Positions 1 to 9,600 of a stretch of DNA of 64,000 nt are shown here, piece after piece. Numbering within the stretch: the stretch's first letter is position 1; every line of letters starts with the position of its first letter. The position numbers and the translations under genes are program-made. Source of the DNA: Dyadobacter luticola (GTDB taxonomy: Bacteria; Bacteroidota; Bacteroidia; Cytophagales; Spirosomataceae); NCBI RefSeq assembly GCF_005860805.1, contig NZ_VCEJ01000008.1:372001-436000 (forward strand). The letters are read 5' to 3'. The notes beneath the pieces were generated by a model. That model made no database searches. It was not told where the DNA came from and saw only the letters and a list, made by a program, of their open reading frames with translations.

Positions 1-1
1 G

Positions 2-1906
2 GCAGGTTTGCTGGTTGCTTTGGGAATTATTTTTGGGGATATCGGCACCTCCCCGCTGTATGTAATGCAAGCCATCATTGGTACCGGCGAAATTTCCGAC
101 GAAGTTGTTTATGGTGCGGTTTCCTGTATTTTCTGGACATTAACCTTACAGACGACCGTCAAATACGTGATCCTCATCCTGCGGGCTGATAACAAAGGGG
201 AAGGAGGAATTCTAGCATTGTACGCGCTCGTGCGAAAAAGGGCCACCTGGCTCACAGTTCCGGCGATTATCGGCGCAAGTACCTTATTAGCCGATGGGAT
301 CATTACCCCACCCATTTCGGTGTCGTCCGCCATCGAAGGTTTGCGGATCCTTTACCCGCAAATTCAGACGATACCGATCGTGATCGGCATTCTTACATTA
401 CTTTTTATCATCCAGATTTTCGGTACTACCATCGTCGGCCGTGCATTCGGGCCGGTAATGATGATCTGGTTTTTGATGTTGGCGCTGCTTGGCCTTTCAC
501 AGGTGATAGGGCATCCCGAGATCCTAAAATCCATCAGCCCCTACTATGGCTATCAACTGCTCGCGCATCATCCGGGCGGTTTCTGGATGCTGGGTGCAGT
601 ATTTCTCTGTACCACGGGCGCCGAAGCATTGTATAGTGACTTGGGACATTGCGGCCGTGGCAACATTCGTATCAGCTGGATTTTTGTAAAAACTTGCCTG
701 ATCCTCAATTACTTTGGACAGGGCGCGTGGCTGATTGTACATTCAGGAGGTTATCTGAAAGGCCAAAAACCATTTTACGCGATCATGCCAGACTGGTTTC
801 TCCTGCCCGGCATCGCGATTGCAACCATGGCCACCATCATTGCCAGTCAGGCTTTGATCAGCGGCTCATTTACATTGATTTCCGAAGCCATCCGTCTGAA
901 TTTCTGGCCGAAAGTGCGTCTGATTTATCCGAGTGACAAAAAAGGCCAGCTCTATGTGCCGAGCGTTAACTGGCTGCTGTGGGCCGGTTGTATTGGTATT
1001 GTTTTGCATTTTAAAGAATCGTCGCATATGGAAGCCGCTTATGGCCTTGCTATCACGCTGACGATGATCATGACGACGTTGTTAATGTCGGTATATCTTT
1101 ATGCAAATAATGTTAACAGAGGCATTGTCGCGGTTTTTCTGTTGATTTATCTCGCGATAGAATGCTCCTTTCTGGCAGCCAACCTGCTCAAATTCACGCA
1201 TGGCGGCTGGGTATCCCTGCTGCTTGCGACGATCATTGGGTTTGTGATAACGGTTTGGCTTAAAGCATTTTACATTAAGCTGCGGCTAACGGAATTTGAG
1301 AGTCTTGAAAAATACATTAATCCGCTCAAAGAGCTGAGTAATGATATCAGCATTCCCAAGTATTCTACGCATTTGATCTTCATGTCAAATGCTTCCCACG
1401 AGTCGGAAATTGAGACCAAGATCATTTATTCCATTTTTTATAAACGCCCCAAACGTGCCGATATCTACTGGTTTGTCCACGTCGACACCACCGATGAGCC
1501 GTATACAATGGATTACCACGTGAATGTGCTGGCAGAGGACGACGTGGTGAAAGTGACATTCCGGCTGGGCTTCCGGGTCGAGCAGCGCATCAACCTGTTT
1601 TTCAGGAAAGTGGTGGAAGATATGGTGCTCAACAACGAGGTGGACATTACAAGCCGGTACGAATCGCTCAACCGCCAGAACATTACAGGCGATTTCCGGT
1701 TCATCGTCCTGGAACGTTATCTCTCGATTGAGAACAACCTGCCATTCATGGAAGAGCTGATTATGAAGATTTATTTTGGCATAAAAAGCATCACTACTTC
1801 GGAAGATAAATGGTTTGGCCTCGATAGCAGCGCTGTCAAAGTGGAGAAGGTACCGTTAGTTTTGACGCCCGGAGAGCGGATCAGAATGCGCCGCGTTTAC
1901 AGTTGA
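2..1906 (+). CDS. kup: KUP family potassium uptake transporter, 5' truncated
   Basis: Low-affinity K+/H+ symporter of the inner membrane (KUP/HAK/KT family). The visible protein opens with the family signature FGDIGTSPLYV, which normally lies some 10-30 residues from the N terminus. The reading frame is open to the window edge, so the true start lies upstream and the TTG near base 8 is not a real start. About twelve hydrophobic segments fill residues 1-425, followed by a hydrophilic cytosolic domain of about 200 residues ending MRRVYS, as usual for KUP. The roughly 634 visible residues are essentially full family length. The family assignment is very secure; transport specificity is inferred from the family. 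No neighbour informs its regulation. Confidence 0.95.
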   Translation, partial: AGLLVALGIIFGDIGTSPLYVMQAIIGTGEISDEVVYGAVSCIFWTLTLQTTVKYVILILRADNKGEGGILALYALVRKRATWLTVPAIIGASTLLADGIITPPISVSSAIEGLRILYPQIQTIPIVIGILTLLFIIQIFGTTIVGRAFGPVMMIWFLMLALLGLSQVIGHPEILKSISPYYGYQLLAHHPGGFWMLGAVFLCTTGAEALYSDLGHCGRGNIRISWIFVKTCLILNYFGQGAWLIVHSGGYLKGQKPFYAIMPDWFLLPGIAIATMATIIASQALISGSFTLISEAIRLNFWPKVRLIYPSDKKGQLYVPSVNWLLWAGCIGIVLHFKESSHMEAAYGLAITLTMIMTTLLMSVYLYANNVNRGIVAVFLLIYLAIECSFLAANLLKFTHGGWVSLLLATIIGFVITVWLKAFYIKLRLTEFESLEKYINPLKELSNDISIPKYSTHLIFMSNASHESEIETKIIYSIFYKRPKRADIYWFVHVDTTDEPYTMDYHVNVLAEDDVVKVTFRLGFRVEQRINLFFRKVVEDMVLNNEVDITSRYESLNRQNITGDFRFIVLERYLSIENNLPFMEELIMKIYFGIKSITTSEDKWFGLDSSAVKVEKVPLVLTPGERIRMRRVYS

Positions 1907-2101
1907 CGCCTAGAAATATTTCTATATTAAATTTTTTTAATTATTCATTTCTGCTAAGCATTTTTCCCTTTTCAGTTTGGGTAATACACTACGCACTCTG
2001 TGGATAGGTAGTTTGTTTTAAGACGTATCATGCTGGAATAGTTTTATTAGTTGAAGAACTACCTGTATATCCAGGCTGTCATCAACTTAATTTAGCTCAA
2101 A

Positions 2102-2461
2102 ATGAAAACGTTACGAATACTTATTATGCTGGTTTGCCTCGGCGTAGCTGCGGCAGCCCACGCTCAGACAACGCCGGTTCCAGCCCAGCAAACACCGACT
2201 ACGACGCCTGAAACGACCACTGAGGGAGACAAAAAGCCGGAGTTCAATGCGCCTCAAACGCCTGTCAGACCAGCACAGGTACCATCGGAAGATACATTAA
2301 TAAAAGCACAAAAGAACTCTGCTGTGATCCAGGACAGGATGATGCCTTCTACTGATAAAAAAAGTGACCGCGCCAATCGCCGGAAAAATAAAAGAGGAAC
2401 CACGGAATCGGACGATGCAAATGCTGTGAAAACGCTGGCAGATAGCACCAGAAAACCTTAA
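2102..2461 (+). CDS. small secreted Thr/Pro-rich hypothetical protein
   Basis: I do not recognise a family. The 119-residue product starts with a clear Sec signal peptide (MKTLRILIMLVCLGVAAAAHAQ, likely cut after AHAQ). The mature part is low complexity: a Thr/Pro/Gln-rich stretch to about residue 60, then a basic Lys/Arg-rich stretch near residues 85-100. It is probably an intrinsically disordered periplasmic or surface protein. It stands alone, with about 195 bp of AT-rich leader upstream and a strong terminator just downstream, so it is likely monocistronic. The signal peptide and terminator support a real gene; the function is unknown. Confidence 0.72.
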   Translation: MKTLRILIMLVCLGVAAAAHAQTTPVPAQQTPTTTPETTTEGDKKPEFNAPQTPVRPAQVPSEDTLIKAQKNSAVIQDRMMPSTDKKSDRANRRKNKRGTTESDDANAVKTLADSTRKP

Positions 2462-2481
2462 CAGTTAAGAATAAGCAACAT

Positions 2482-2514
2482 AAAAAAGGCCCGGAGATGA
2501 TCCGGGCCTTTTTT
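2482..2514 (+). terminator. strong intrinsic terminator
   Basis: A perfect 14-bp stem (2482-2495 with 2501-2514, core GGCCCGGA/TCCGGGCC) with a 5-nt loop and T6 in the 3' arm. It lies 20 bp after the small secreted gene. The A-run in the 5' arm makes it usable on both strands, so it may also serve the minus-strand gene ending at 2560. Confidence 0.9.
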
Positions 2515-2559
2515 ATTGGTTGAGTTTCAGCTTAAGACTGATAGAATAACGGAGGCAGG

Positions 2560-2817
2560 TTAATGCTGCACAGACACAGATTCGGGAACCGCAGGTTCGA
2601 GTTCGTACTCCCAAAATGGCTGCGTTACTACTGCTTTGTTTTCATTAATCCAGGTGCACCATACCTTGCCGCTGTACACGCGCCTCATTGTAGGAAGCGA
2701 TAAATTGCCGTTAGCATAGGAAACGCTTTCGATGATTTGATACTCATCTACTTGCATGAGCCTGGAACCGTTCTTCTCCTTCACCCAGTCGTCTTTCACA
2801 AAATTTAACGTGACCAT
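2560..2817 (-). CDS. small DUF2158 (YodC-like) family protein
   Basis: An 85-residue soluble protein. The layout, with a polar N-terminal strand, MQVDEY near residue 21, then GKVWCTWINENKAVVTQPF near residues 49-67 and a final YELEP, resembles the DUF2158/YodC fold (KSGGPxMTV ... GxVxCxWF ... F...L). The usual GGP is replaced by NGSRL, so this is a divergent member. Members are small SH3-like beta proteins of unknown function. It is divergent from the gene at 3040 and is not in an operon. The family call is by pattern only. Confidence 0.6.
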   Translation of the reverse strand: MVTLNFVKDDWVKEKNGSRLMQVDEYQIIESVSYANGNLSLPTMRRVYSGKVWCTWINENKAVVTQPFWEYELEPAVPESVSVQH

Positions 2818-3039
2818 CGGAAATTGAGATTTTCATGTACCGCAAATTCTCAAATCCTATGCCATTAAAATAAAATATTTTGAAGAATCGGTAACGAATA
2901 CGAAACGCATGAGCGATGCTTGTAGAACTATTTCAATAAAAAATCGCCGCTGCGCATCTATTTTTAGCTGGCAAACGTATATAACTCTGGGCTTAATTTA
3001 TTTTAATTTTTCTATGATTATCTAAATCTACTTGTCATA

Positions 3040-3345
3040 ATGAAGAACCAGAAGACTACCATCCTTTCTCTCAGCAGTGAAAGCTTTAAACATTATCTGC
3101 TTCTGCAGTATGTTGCCAATTCCAGCGACCCAAAATGGCGTCGGCTCAACTTTGTTTCCGAAGATATGATCCTGCCTGAAATCTGGATCCAGCTGCACGA
3201 CCATGCAAAAGCCGATGTGGAAAGCCAGGGCGGGCGGCTGATGGGTTACGAGGTAGTGAACCAAAAAATTGTCCGTCGAAATGGTATCAAAACGGATTTT
3301 TGGCCCGATAACCGGATGTGGGTTATCTCAAAAAAAGGATTATAA
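3040..3345 (+). CDS. hypothetical protein, 101 aa
   Basis: I do not recognise a family. The product is soluble, without signal peptide or membrane segment, with an amphipathic N-terminal half (residues 10-30) and aromatic-rich segments (KWRRLNF, LPEIWIQL, DFWPDNRMWVI). An ATG in a typical AT-rich leader and a strong terminator 28 bp after the stop support a genuine single-gene transcript. The ORFs on the other strand here look like shadows. Confidence 0.62.
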   Translation: MKNQKTTILSLSSESFKHYLLLQYVANSSDPKWRRLNFVSEDMILPEIWIQLHDHAKADVESQGGRLMGYEVVNQKIVRRNGIKTDFWPDNRMWVISKKGL

Positions 3346-3372
3346 ATGCGAATAGAGCTTGAATTTGTGTAC

Positions 3373-3398
3373 GGACGGCCTTCCAGCCGTCCTTTTTT
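3373..3398 (+). terminator. intrinsic terminator
   Basis: A 7-bp stem GGACGGC (3373-3379) with GCCGTCC (3386-3392), 6-nt loop, followed by T6. It closes the transcript of the 101-residue gene just upstream of the sialidase gene. Confidence 0.85.
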
Positions 3399-3442
3399 AT
3401 TGTGTATTTTTACCCGGTTAGTTTTCATTTATTCCAATAAAT

Positions 3443-4618
3443 ATGTCCCAGCGCACCGTCTCACTATTTTTAATGCTGCTGATTTTTTGCGCCGGCGCCT
3501 CCCTGATGGCGCAGGTACCTGTATTTATTTCCGGCAGCGACGGTTTCAAATCTTTCCGGATCCCTGCATTTGTCAAAGCGCCAAATGGTGATCTGCTCGC
3601 ATTCGCCGAGGGCCGCGTTGATGGTGGCCGCGATTTTGGAGATATCGACATTGTGATGAAGAGAAGCAAAGACTCGGGTAAAACCTGGTCGGCCATCAGC
3701 ACAGTAGCGGCTTATAACAATTTGCAAGCCGGTAATCCGGCGCCTGTGTTTGACCTGGGTGACCCGGCTTTTCCAAATGGGCGGCTCTTTTTATTTTACA
3801 ATACCGGCAACAATCACGAAGCCGAGGTACGGAAAGGAAACGGTTTGCGTGAGGTCTGGTACAAAACTTCGACCGACGCTGGCGTAACCTGGTCGGAGCC
3901 TGTGAACATTACAGCGCAGGTACACCGGCCGAAGCAACCCAAAGTAAATGCTGCATATAACTTTCCGGAAGATTGGAGGAGTTATGCAAATAGTCCGGGC
4001 CACGCCACGCAAATTGCTTCTGGCAAATACAAAGGCCGGATTTTCGTTCCCGGCAATCATTCCGTCGGCGAGCCGAAGGACGATTATACCGATTACCAGG
4101 CGCACGGATTTTACACCGACGACCATGGCAAGACATTCAAGCTCAGCGAAAGCATTCCCATCCCCGGCTCCAACGAATCTACCGCCACCGAGATTTCCGG
4201 CGGACGGCTCATGTTCAATGCCCGGAACCAGAAAGGCGATAAAAAGGCCCGCATCGTAGCCATCAGCGCCGACGCCGGTATGAAATGGGATACCACCTAC
4301 TTCGACGAAAATCTGCCCGATCCGGTATCGGAAGGCAGCATTATCACCATCGGGAAAATGCCCTCAGGACATTACTTACTCGCTTTTTCCAATGCGGCCG
4401 ATACTAAATCCAGGGACAACCTGACGGTGAAGATCAGCTACGACGACGGCAAGACCTGGACGAAGAAGATCTTGATCGATAAGTCGGGAAACGGTGAAAA
4501 GGACTACACAGCCTACTCGGACATCGTGCTCACCAGCTCAGACACCATCGGTATTTTGTATGAATTGAATGGTTACAAGTCGATTGTTTTCAAGGAAATC
4601 AATTGGAAGAAGGATTAA
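3443..4618 (+). CDS. nanH: secreted exo-alpha-sialidase (GH33)
   Basis: Hydrolyses terminal sialic acids from glycoconjugates, in the periplasm or outside. A Sec signal peptide (to about MAQ, residue 24) precedes the six-bladed propeller. Family marks are visible: the RIP motif (FRIPAF, about residue 38), followed by LLAFAEGR, and repeated Asp-boxes of the S-x-D-x-G-x-T-W type (SKDSGKTW about 73, STDAGVTW about 140, SADAGMKW, SYDDGKTW near 335) plus one degenerate copy (TDDHGKTF). The length of 391 residues fits a single-domain bacterial sialidase. It is followed at 115 bp by a GH43-like secreted enzyme on the same strand. No sialic acid uptake or catabolic genes (nanA, nanT) are in the window. 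Confidence 0.92.
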   Translation: MSQRTVSLFLMLLIFCAGASLMAQVPVFISGSDGFKSFRIPAFVKAPNGDLLAFAEGRVDGGRDFGDIDIVMKRSKDSGKTWSAISTVAAYNNLQAGNPAPVFDLGDPAFPNGRLFLFYNTGNNHEAEVRKGNGLREVWYKTSTDAGVTWSEPVNITAQVHRPKQPKVNAAYNFPEDWRSYANSPGHATQIASGKYKGRIFVPGNHSVGEPKDDYTDYQAHGFYTDDHGKTFKLSESIPIPGSNESTATEISGGRLMFNARNQKGDKKARIVAISADAGMKWDTTYFDENLPDPVSEGSIITIGKMPSGHYLLAFSNAADTKSRDNLTVKISYDDGKTWTKKILIDKSGNGEKDYTAYSDIVLTSSDTIGILYELNGYKSIVFKEINWKKD

Positions 4619-4733
4619 ATATTTTCATAAGCAAAATGTGTAAGAGACAAGCCAAATCCGATAGGTAAAGCAGGTAGGGTAGCGTATTAGATTTGCAGTG
4701 ATATTTTTTGATAAAGAGAAAAAATACCTGCAG

Positions 4734-6284
4734 ATGAATGCTTTGAAAAAATACCTTCTTTTAGTGATTATCTTGATCCTGCCAACTGCCGCCACGCTAG
4801 CCCAGGACGTTGTCAATATTGTTAACTTTAATGAGGCCGGTAAGCAGGTGACGCGGTTTGACGTGGCGGGAGATGCCGTGGATGCACACGACGGCGAAAT
4901 CGCGTATTTCAATGGTACTTACTATTTGTATGGTACCAGCTACGATTGCGGGTTTGCCTGGCAAAATAAGACGGCACCTTTTTGTGGATTTAAAACTTAT
5001 TCGTCACCGGACCTGGTGCATTGGACGGACAGGGGTTATTTGTTTGATGCTAAAAATCCGGTTTGGCAGAGCCGGTGTAACGGAAATACCTACGGCTGTT
5101 TCAGGCCGCATGTGATTTTTAATAAAAAGACAAATCAGTATGTTTTGTGGGTGAATGTGTATGATAACCGCGTAGGTTTCAGGGTGTTTACCAGCAACGA
5201 GCCGACCGGGCCTTTTAAAGAAGTCGAGAATCCAAAACTGGCGGTTAACAATGATGCCGAAGTGGCGGGACTGAATAATGGGGATCACGATACCTTCGTG
5301 GACGATGATGGTACGGCTTACGTGGCTTACACCGACTGGCGGACAAAAGGTACAATCGTCGTAGAAGAGCTGACGCCGGATTATCTTTCAGGAACCGGCC
5401 GCCACGTGAAAGCAATCACGCCCGGGAAAACCGAAGCGCCGGGTATGATGAAGCGAAACGGCATTTACTACCTGCTTTATTCTGACCCGAATTGCGGTTA
5501 TTGCTCGGGTACAGGCACTTCTTACCGCACCGCCAAATCGCCGCTCGGACCATGGTCCGAGGGAATCAAAATCAGCGACAAATCCTGTGGCGGGCAGCCA
5601 TCGTTTGTGTCGACCATTCAATTTAACTCCGAAACGGTATACATTTATGGCAGCGATCTCTGGAACAATGCGGCCAGAAATGAGGCCCTCGCCAACTATT
5701 TCTGGGCACCGCTAAAATTTGATTCCACCGGCGCCATCCTGCCGATTCCCTGCAATCCATCCGAAAACATCCGTATCCGTAAAGGAAAATCCGAGGCAGA
5801 GGCCAAATCAAAAGACCTTGATAACACGGCTGGAAACGAAGGTTTCACCACCCAATGTGACATCGCCAAAGGCACGCAGCGCACCCAATCTTTCACCGCC
5901 AAAAAATCCGGCACATTATCCTCGCTCACATTCACCACATTTCGAAACGGTGTCCCTGATGCTGGATTAGAAATAGCAGTTTACGCCGCCGACAAATCCG
6001 GACTTCCCGAAGGTTCGCCCTTATTTTCGGCAAATGTAGCTGCGGATTCTCTGGGCTGGGCCGCGAAGAGAACTTTTATCAAACCCAACATTAAAGTATC
6101 CAAAGGAAAGAAATACGTCATCTCCGCAAAATCCGAAACTTCCGCTGGCTGCTACGGATTTGAATTCAATGATGCCTTGCCTTACGCAGCTGGCGTGGCA
6201 GCGGTGAAGGCTGGTGGCGATGCGGGATTTAGTGTGGAAAAAGGGAGGAGTTTGAAGTTTGAGACGTTTGTGACAGGTAAGTGA
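4734..6284 (+). CDS. secreted GH43-like glycoside hydrolase with C-terminal beta domain
   Basis: The ATG at 4734 is chosen because it gives MNALKKYLLLVIILILP, a clean signal peptide ending at LAQ; an upstream in-frame GTG would add charged residues before it. The first 340 residues look like a five-bladed GH43/62/32 propeller: DAHDGEIAYFNGTYYLYG (expected base Asp early), YSSPDLVHWTDRG, FRPHVIFNKKTNQYVLW, and EAPGMMKRNGIYYLLYS carrying a candidate acid Glu. Residues about 390-516 form a separate Ser/Thr-rich beta-sandwich resembling a carbohydrate-binding or adhesion domain. The substrate is unknown; GH43 members usually act on arabinose-, xylose- or galactose-containing glycans. No SusC/SusD pair adjoins it, so this is not a classical PUL. 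Confidence 0.82.
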   Translation: MNALKKYLLLVIILILPTAATLAQDVVNIVNFNEAGKQVTRFDVAGDAVDAHDGEIAYFNGTYYLYGTSYDCGFAWQNKTAPFCGFKTYSSPDLVHWTDRGYLFDAKNPVWQSRCNGNTYGCFRPHVIFNKKTNQYVLWVNVYDNRVGFRVFTSNEPTGPFKEVENPKLAVNNDAEVAGLNNGDHDTFVDDDGTAYVAYTDWRTKGTIVVEELTPDYLSGTGRHVKAITPGKTEAPGMMKRNGIYYLLYSDPNCGYCSGTGTSYRTAKSPLGPWSEGIKISDKSCGGQPSFVSTIQFNSETVYIYGSDLWNNAARNEALANYFWAPLKFDSTGAILPIPCNPSENIRIRKGKSEAEAKSKDLDNTAGNEGFTTQCDIAKGTQRTQSFTAKKSGTLSSLTFTTFRNGVPDAGLEIAVYAADKSGLPEGSPLFSANVAADSLGWAAKRTFIKPNIKVSKGKKYVISAKSETSAGCYGFEFNDALPYAAGVAAVKAGGDAGFSVEKGRSLKFETFVTGK

Positions 6285-6376
6285 GAATTGGCGGAGAATT
6301 TTAGTGGTATTGACGCATACAATCGTCGCACGTCGATTCAGGCTGGGGTTATGATTAAGGTTGAGGCGAAATAATT

Positions 6377-6432
6377 TCTATAACTCCTAATCTGGCAAAA
6401 AATGAGTTATAGAAACGAAATCTATAACTCAT
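6377..6432. repeat. TCTATAACTC repeat with 12-bp inverted copy
   Basis: TCTATAACTC occurs at 6377-6386 and 6421-6430. Between them an inverted copy (6402-6413, ATGAGTTATAGA) pairs perfectly with 6421-6432 across a 7-nt loop. The stem is AT-rich and has no T-run. It lies between the GH43 stop and the tRNA terminator. It could be the end of the GH43 transcript or a protein-binding site; no function can be assigned. Confidence 0.5.
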
Positions 6433-6437
6433 AAACC

Positions 6438-6466
6438 AAAAAAGCCCGGTCTTTCGACCAGGCTTT
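6438..6466 (-). terminator. terminator of the tRNA-Pro gene
   Basis: On the minus strand a 10-bp stem AAGCCTGGTC / GACCGGGCTT (one T-G wobble) with a GAAA tetraloop, followed by T-rich sequence. It starts 3 bp past the mature 3' end of the tRNA. Confidence 0.85.
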
Positions 6467-6468
6467 GT

Positions 6469-6541
6469 CGGGATGACAAGATTCGAACTTGCGACCCCTA
6501 GCACCCCATGCTAGTGCGCTACCGGGCTGCGCTACATCCCG
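6469..6541 (-). tRNA. tRNA-Pro (anticodon GGG)
   Basis: A 73-nt cloverleaf on the minus strand: acceptor CGGGATG/CATCCCG, D arm GCGC/GCGC, anticodon stem CTAGC/GCTAG with loop ATGGGGT (positions 34-36 GGG), and T arm GCAAG/CTTGT around TTCGAAT. The C1-G72 pair and CGGG start are typical of tRNA-Pro. CCA is not encoded. It reads CCC and CCU codons. It lies alone, with its own terminator. Confidence 0.97.
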
Positions 6542-6584
6542 AATTCTTTGGGGTTGCAAATGTAATGATCTTTTGCAGTTGAGG

Positions 6585-6627
6585 CAAAAAATTTTAGGCG
6601 TATCAGAAAAATCCCGATACGCCTAAA
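6585..6627 (-). terminator. terminator of the RND efflux operon
   Basis: On the minus strand a perfect 12-bp stem (6616-6627 with 6593-6604, core GGCGTATC/GATACGCC), 11-nt loop, then a T-rich run (6585-6592). It lies just beyond the stop of the RND permease. Confidence 0.88.
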
Positions 6628-6636
6628 TCATGGCTA

Positions 6637-9600
6637 CTAAATGCTTTCCTTCTGCCAGTTCGGATTCACCACTTCTGCCGGCTCGTCTTTTTTCCGGAAC
6701 CATTTTTCGCGGACTCTTTCGTTGACATAATACATACATGGTACCATAATCAATGTCAGAATGGTTGAGAACGTGAGACCGAAAATGATTGTCCAGGCCA
6801 GGATATTCCAGAAAATAGAGCTTGGTCCTCCTACTATTAAATGTGGTGCAAGATCGCGGAAGAGGCCGACGAAATCAACGGTGATACCCAATGCAAGCGG
6901 AACAAGTCCAAGTACCGCGGCGGATGCGGTCAAAAGTACCGGCGTCAGACGAATCGCGCCACCTTCGATGATCGCCTCACGCATCGGGTAACCCCGGCCG
7001 CGGAGTTCTTCGATGAACTCTATGAGCAGGATACCGTTTTTCACCACAATACCGGCCAAAGCGATGATACCCACACCCGACATAATGATCGAGAAATCTT
7101 TGTGGAAAATCACAAAACCGAGCAATACCCCGATCAGCGAAAGAATGATCGTGAAGAAGATGATAAATGGTTTGATTACCGAGTTAAACTGCGTCGCCAA
7201 AATCAGGTAGATCAGCAAAATTGCGGCACCAAATGCAGTTCCAAGGAACGACATCGACTCGTTTTGCTCTTCCTGCTCACCGCCCATTTTTATGACATAA
7301 CCGTTTGGAACTTCCATGTCCGCGATCAACGCTTCGATCTGTCCTACGATTTCGTTGGCATTATAACCAGGTAAAACGTCAGAGCCCAATGTTACGATCC
7401 GCGACTGATCCTGGCGGTTGATCTGGCTGAATGTAGTTGAATAATGAATGTTGGCCACAGACGTGATCGGTACCTGGCGCAATGCTCCGCCCATCACCAT
7501 ATCGCGGTATACCACATTCAAACTCAATATTTTTTCAATCGACTCGCGGTCGTTTTTGTTAAGCCGCACCATGATCGGGTACTCGTCTTTGTCGTCCCGA
7601 AATTTGGAAACTTCCAGACCAAACAAAGCCGTCCGAACTGCCAATGCTACCTGCTGCGAGCTGATCCCTTCGCGCTGCGCTTTTTCACGGTCAATGTCGA
7701 TGACGATTTCAGGTTTGTTGGTCACCAGATCCGAGCGGAGCTGATCGATCCCTTCGATTCCCGAGTTCTGCACTTTTTGCAAAACATCTTTTTCCAGTTT
7801 TTGAAGAATTGCAAAATCATCACCGGAAATCTCGATGGAAATCGGCTTACCGGTCGGAGGACCTACGGCTTCGCGCTCTACCGAGATTTCAGCGCCGGGG
7901 ATACCTTTCACGGCATCCCGTATTTTACGCAAAATCAACTCCGACGATCTTCCGCCGCGCTCGGTACCATATACAAATGCAACGGTTACCTTGGATTTAT
8001 GTGGCGTCGCTGCGCGGTCGGGGTTATATGGGTCACCGGCGTTTTTACCTACGTTGGCAATCACCGAGTTTACCATATCCATGGCTTTCTCTTTTTCCAA
8101 AACATCAAAAACCCGCTTTTCAATGATCCTGGTCACAGAATCCGTCACCTGCGCATCGGTACCGATCGGCATTTTGGTATAGACATACACATAATCCGGG
8201 TCGCCGCTTGGGAAGAACAACACTTTTGGCGAAGCGATACCTGTAATGATGAATGTCGCAACGAGCAAGACGAGCATTGACACAATCGCAACTACCGGTC
8301 TCCAACCTCTCAAAAGCCAATCGATCAGTTTACGGTAGTTGTTTTTCAATGCAGGAAGTAAACGGTCCTGGAATGGAACCAGGATTCTTGGTGTCAGAAT
8401 ATAATGATTGAAAATCCAGAGTACGAGGATGAATACCACGAAGTTGCCGATACCGCGGTCGATGAAATAACCGATCACGGCCGCCACCGCCAGGATAATT
8501 AATGGCCTGCGGATACCTTTGAAGCTGGTATCGTGCGCTTCTTTTTCGTCATCGTGGCGACCCATGAAGGACACCGCAAAAACGGGGTTCATCACATAAG
8601 CCACAAAAAGCGAAGCCCCTAAGGTAATGATGAGCGTGAGCGGCATGAACTTCATAAATTCCCCGACTATACCCGACCAGAAAAGCAGCGGGAAAAATGG
8701 TGCAATCGTCGTCAATGTACCTGAAAGTACAGGAAGGAATACCTCGCCCGCCGCCGCTTTCACAGCCTGCTGGATCGTCCAATCCTTGTGCATGTTGAAA
8801 AGGCGGTGCGTATTTTCGATTACCACGATCGCGTCATCCACCACCAGACCGATACCGAGCAGGAAGGCGAAAAGTACGATGGTATTCAAGGTAAATTCTG
8901 TCCCCACCATCGGCCCGATGATCGGCATCATCACAAATGCTACCAGCGCCGAAAGTGGCACGGATAACCCTACGAAAATCGCATCGCGGACACCCATGAA
9001 GAACATGAGCACCATTACCACGAAGATAAAACCGAGTACAACCGTGTTAATCAAATCGTGCAGGTCGGCGCGAGTCTGGATCGATTGGTCGGCGGTGATT
9101 TTCACGTCCAATCCCGTCGGGAAGCGGTTTTCTTTGTATTCGGCGATGACATTTTCAATCTTATCGGCCGCGTCTACGAGGTTTTCGCCCGAACGTTTGA
9201 TGACATTCAATGTGATTACCGATTTGTTGGCAAGACGGGCAAAATCTTGTTGTTCTTCAAAGTCATCCCGAACGTCTGCTACGTCTCCCAGGCGCACTGT
9301 TGCGCCGGTAGAAGTACGGATACGAATGTTCGCCATATCAGCCACATTGGTATACTCACCTTTTACACGCAACGTCCGGCGCACGCCCTCCACATTCAAC
9401 TCTCCACCAGATACGTTGATGTTTTCACTCGCCAAAGCAGTTTGAACATCAAAAAAGGATAAGCCCGTCGACTTCATGCGGTCCAGGTTCACATTGATCT
9501 GGATCTCGCGGTTCAAGGCGCCGAGAATGTCGACGCGGGTGATTTCCGGCAATGCTTCAATGCCGTCCTGCAAATCTTCGGCATACTGTTTCAGCTGTTT

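Noticed and set aside
7444-8280. 278-residue plus-strand ORF opposite the RND gene
   Set aside because: Lies wholly inside the RND permease gene on the other strand, has no recognisable domain and reads as a mirror of a GC-rich third-position frame.
8627-9445. 272-residue plus-strand ORF opposite the RND gene
   Set aside because: Ser/Thr/Arg-rich shadow composition; fully covered by the strongly supported RND gene.
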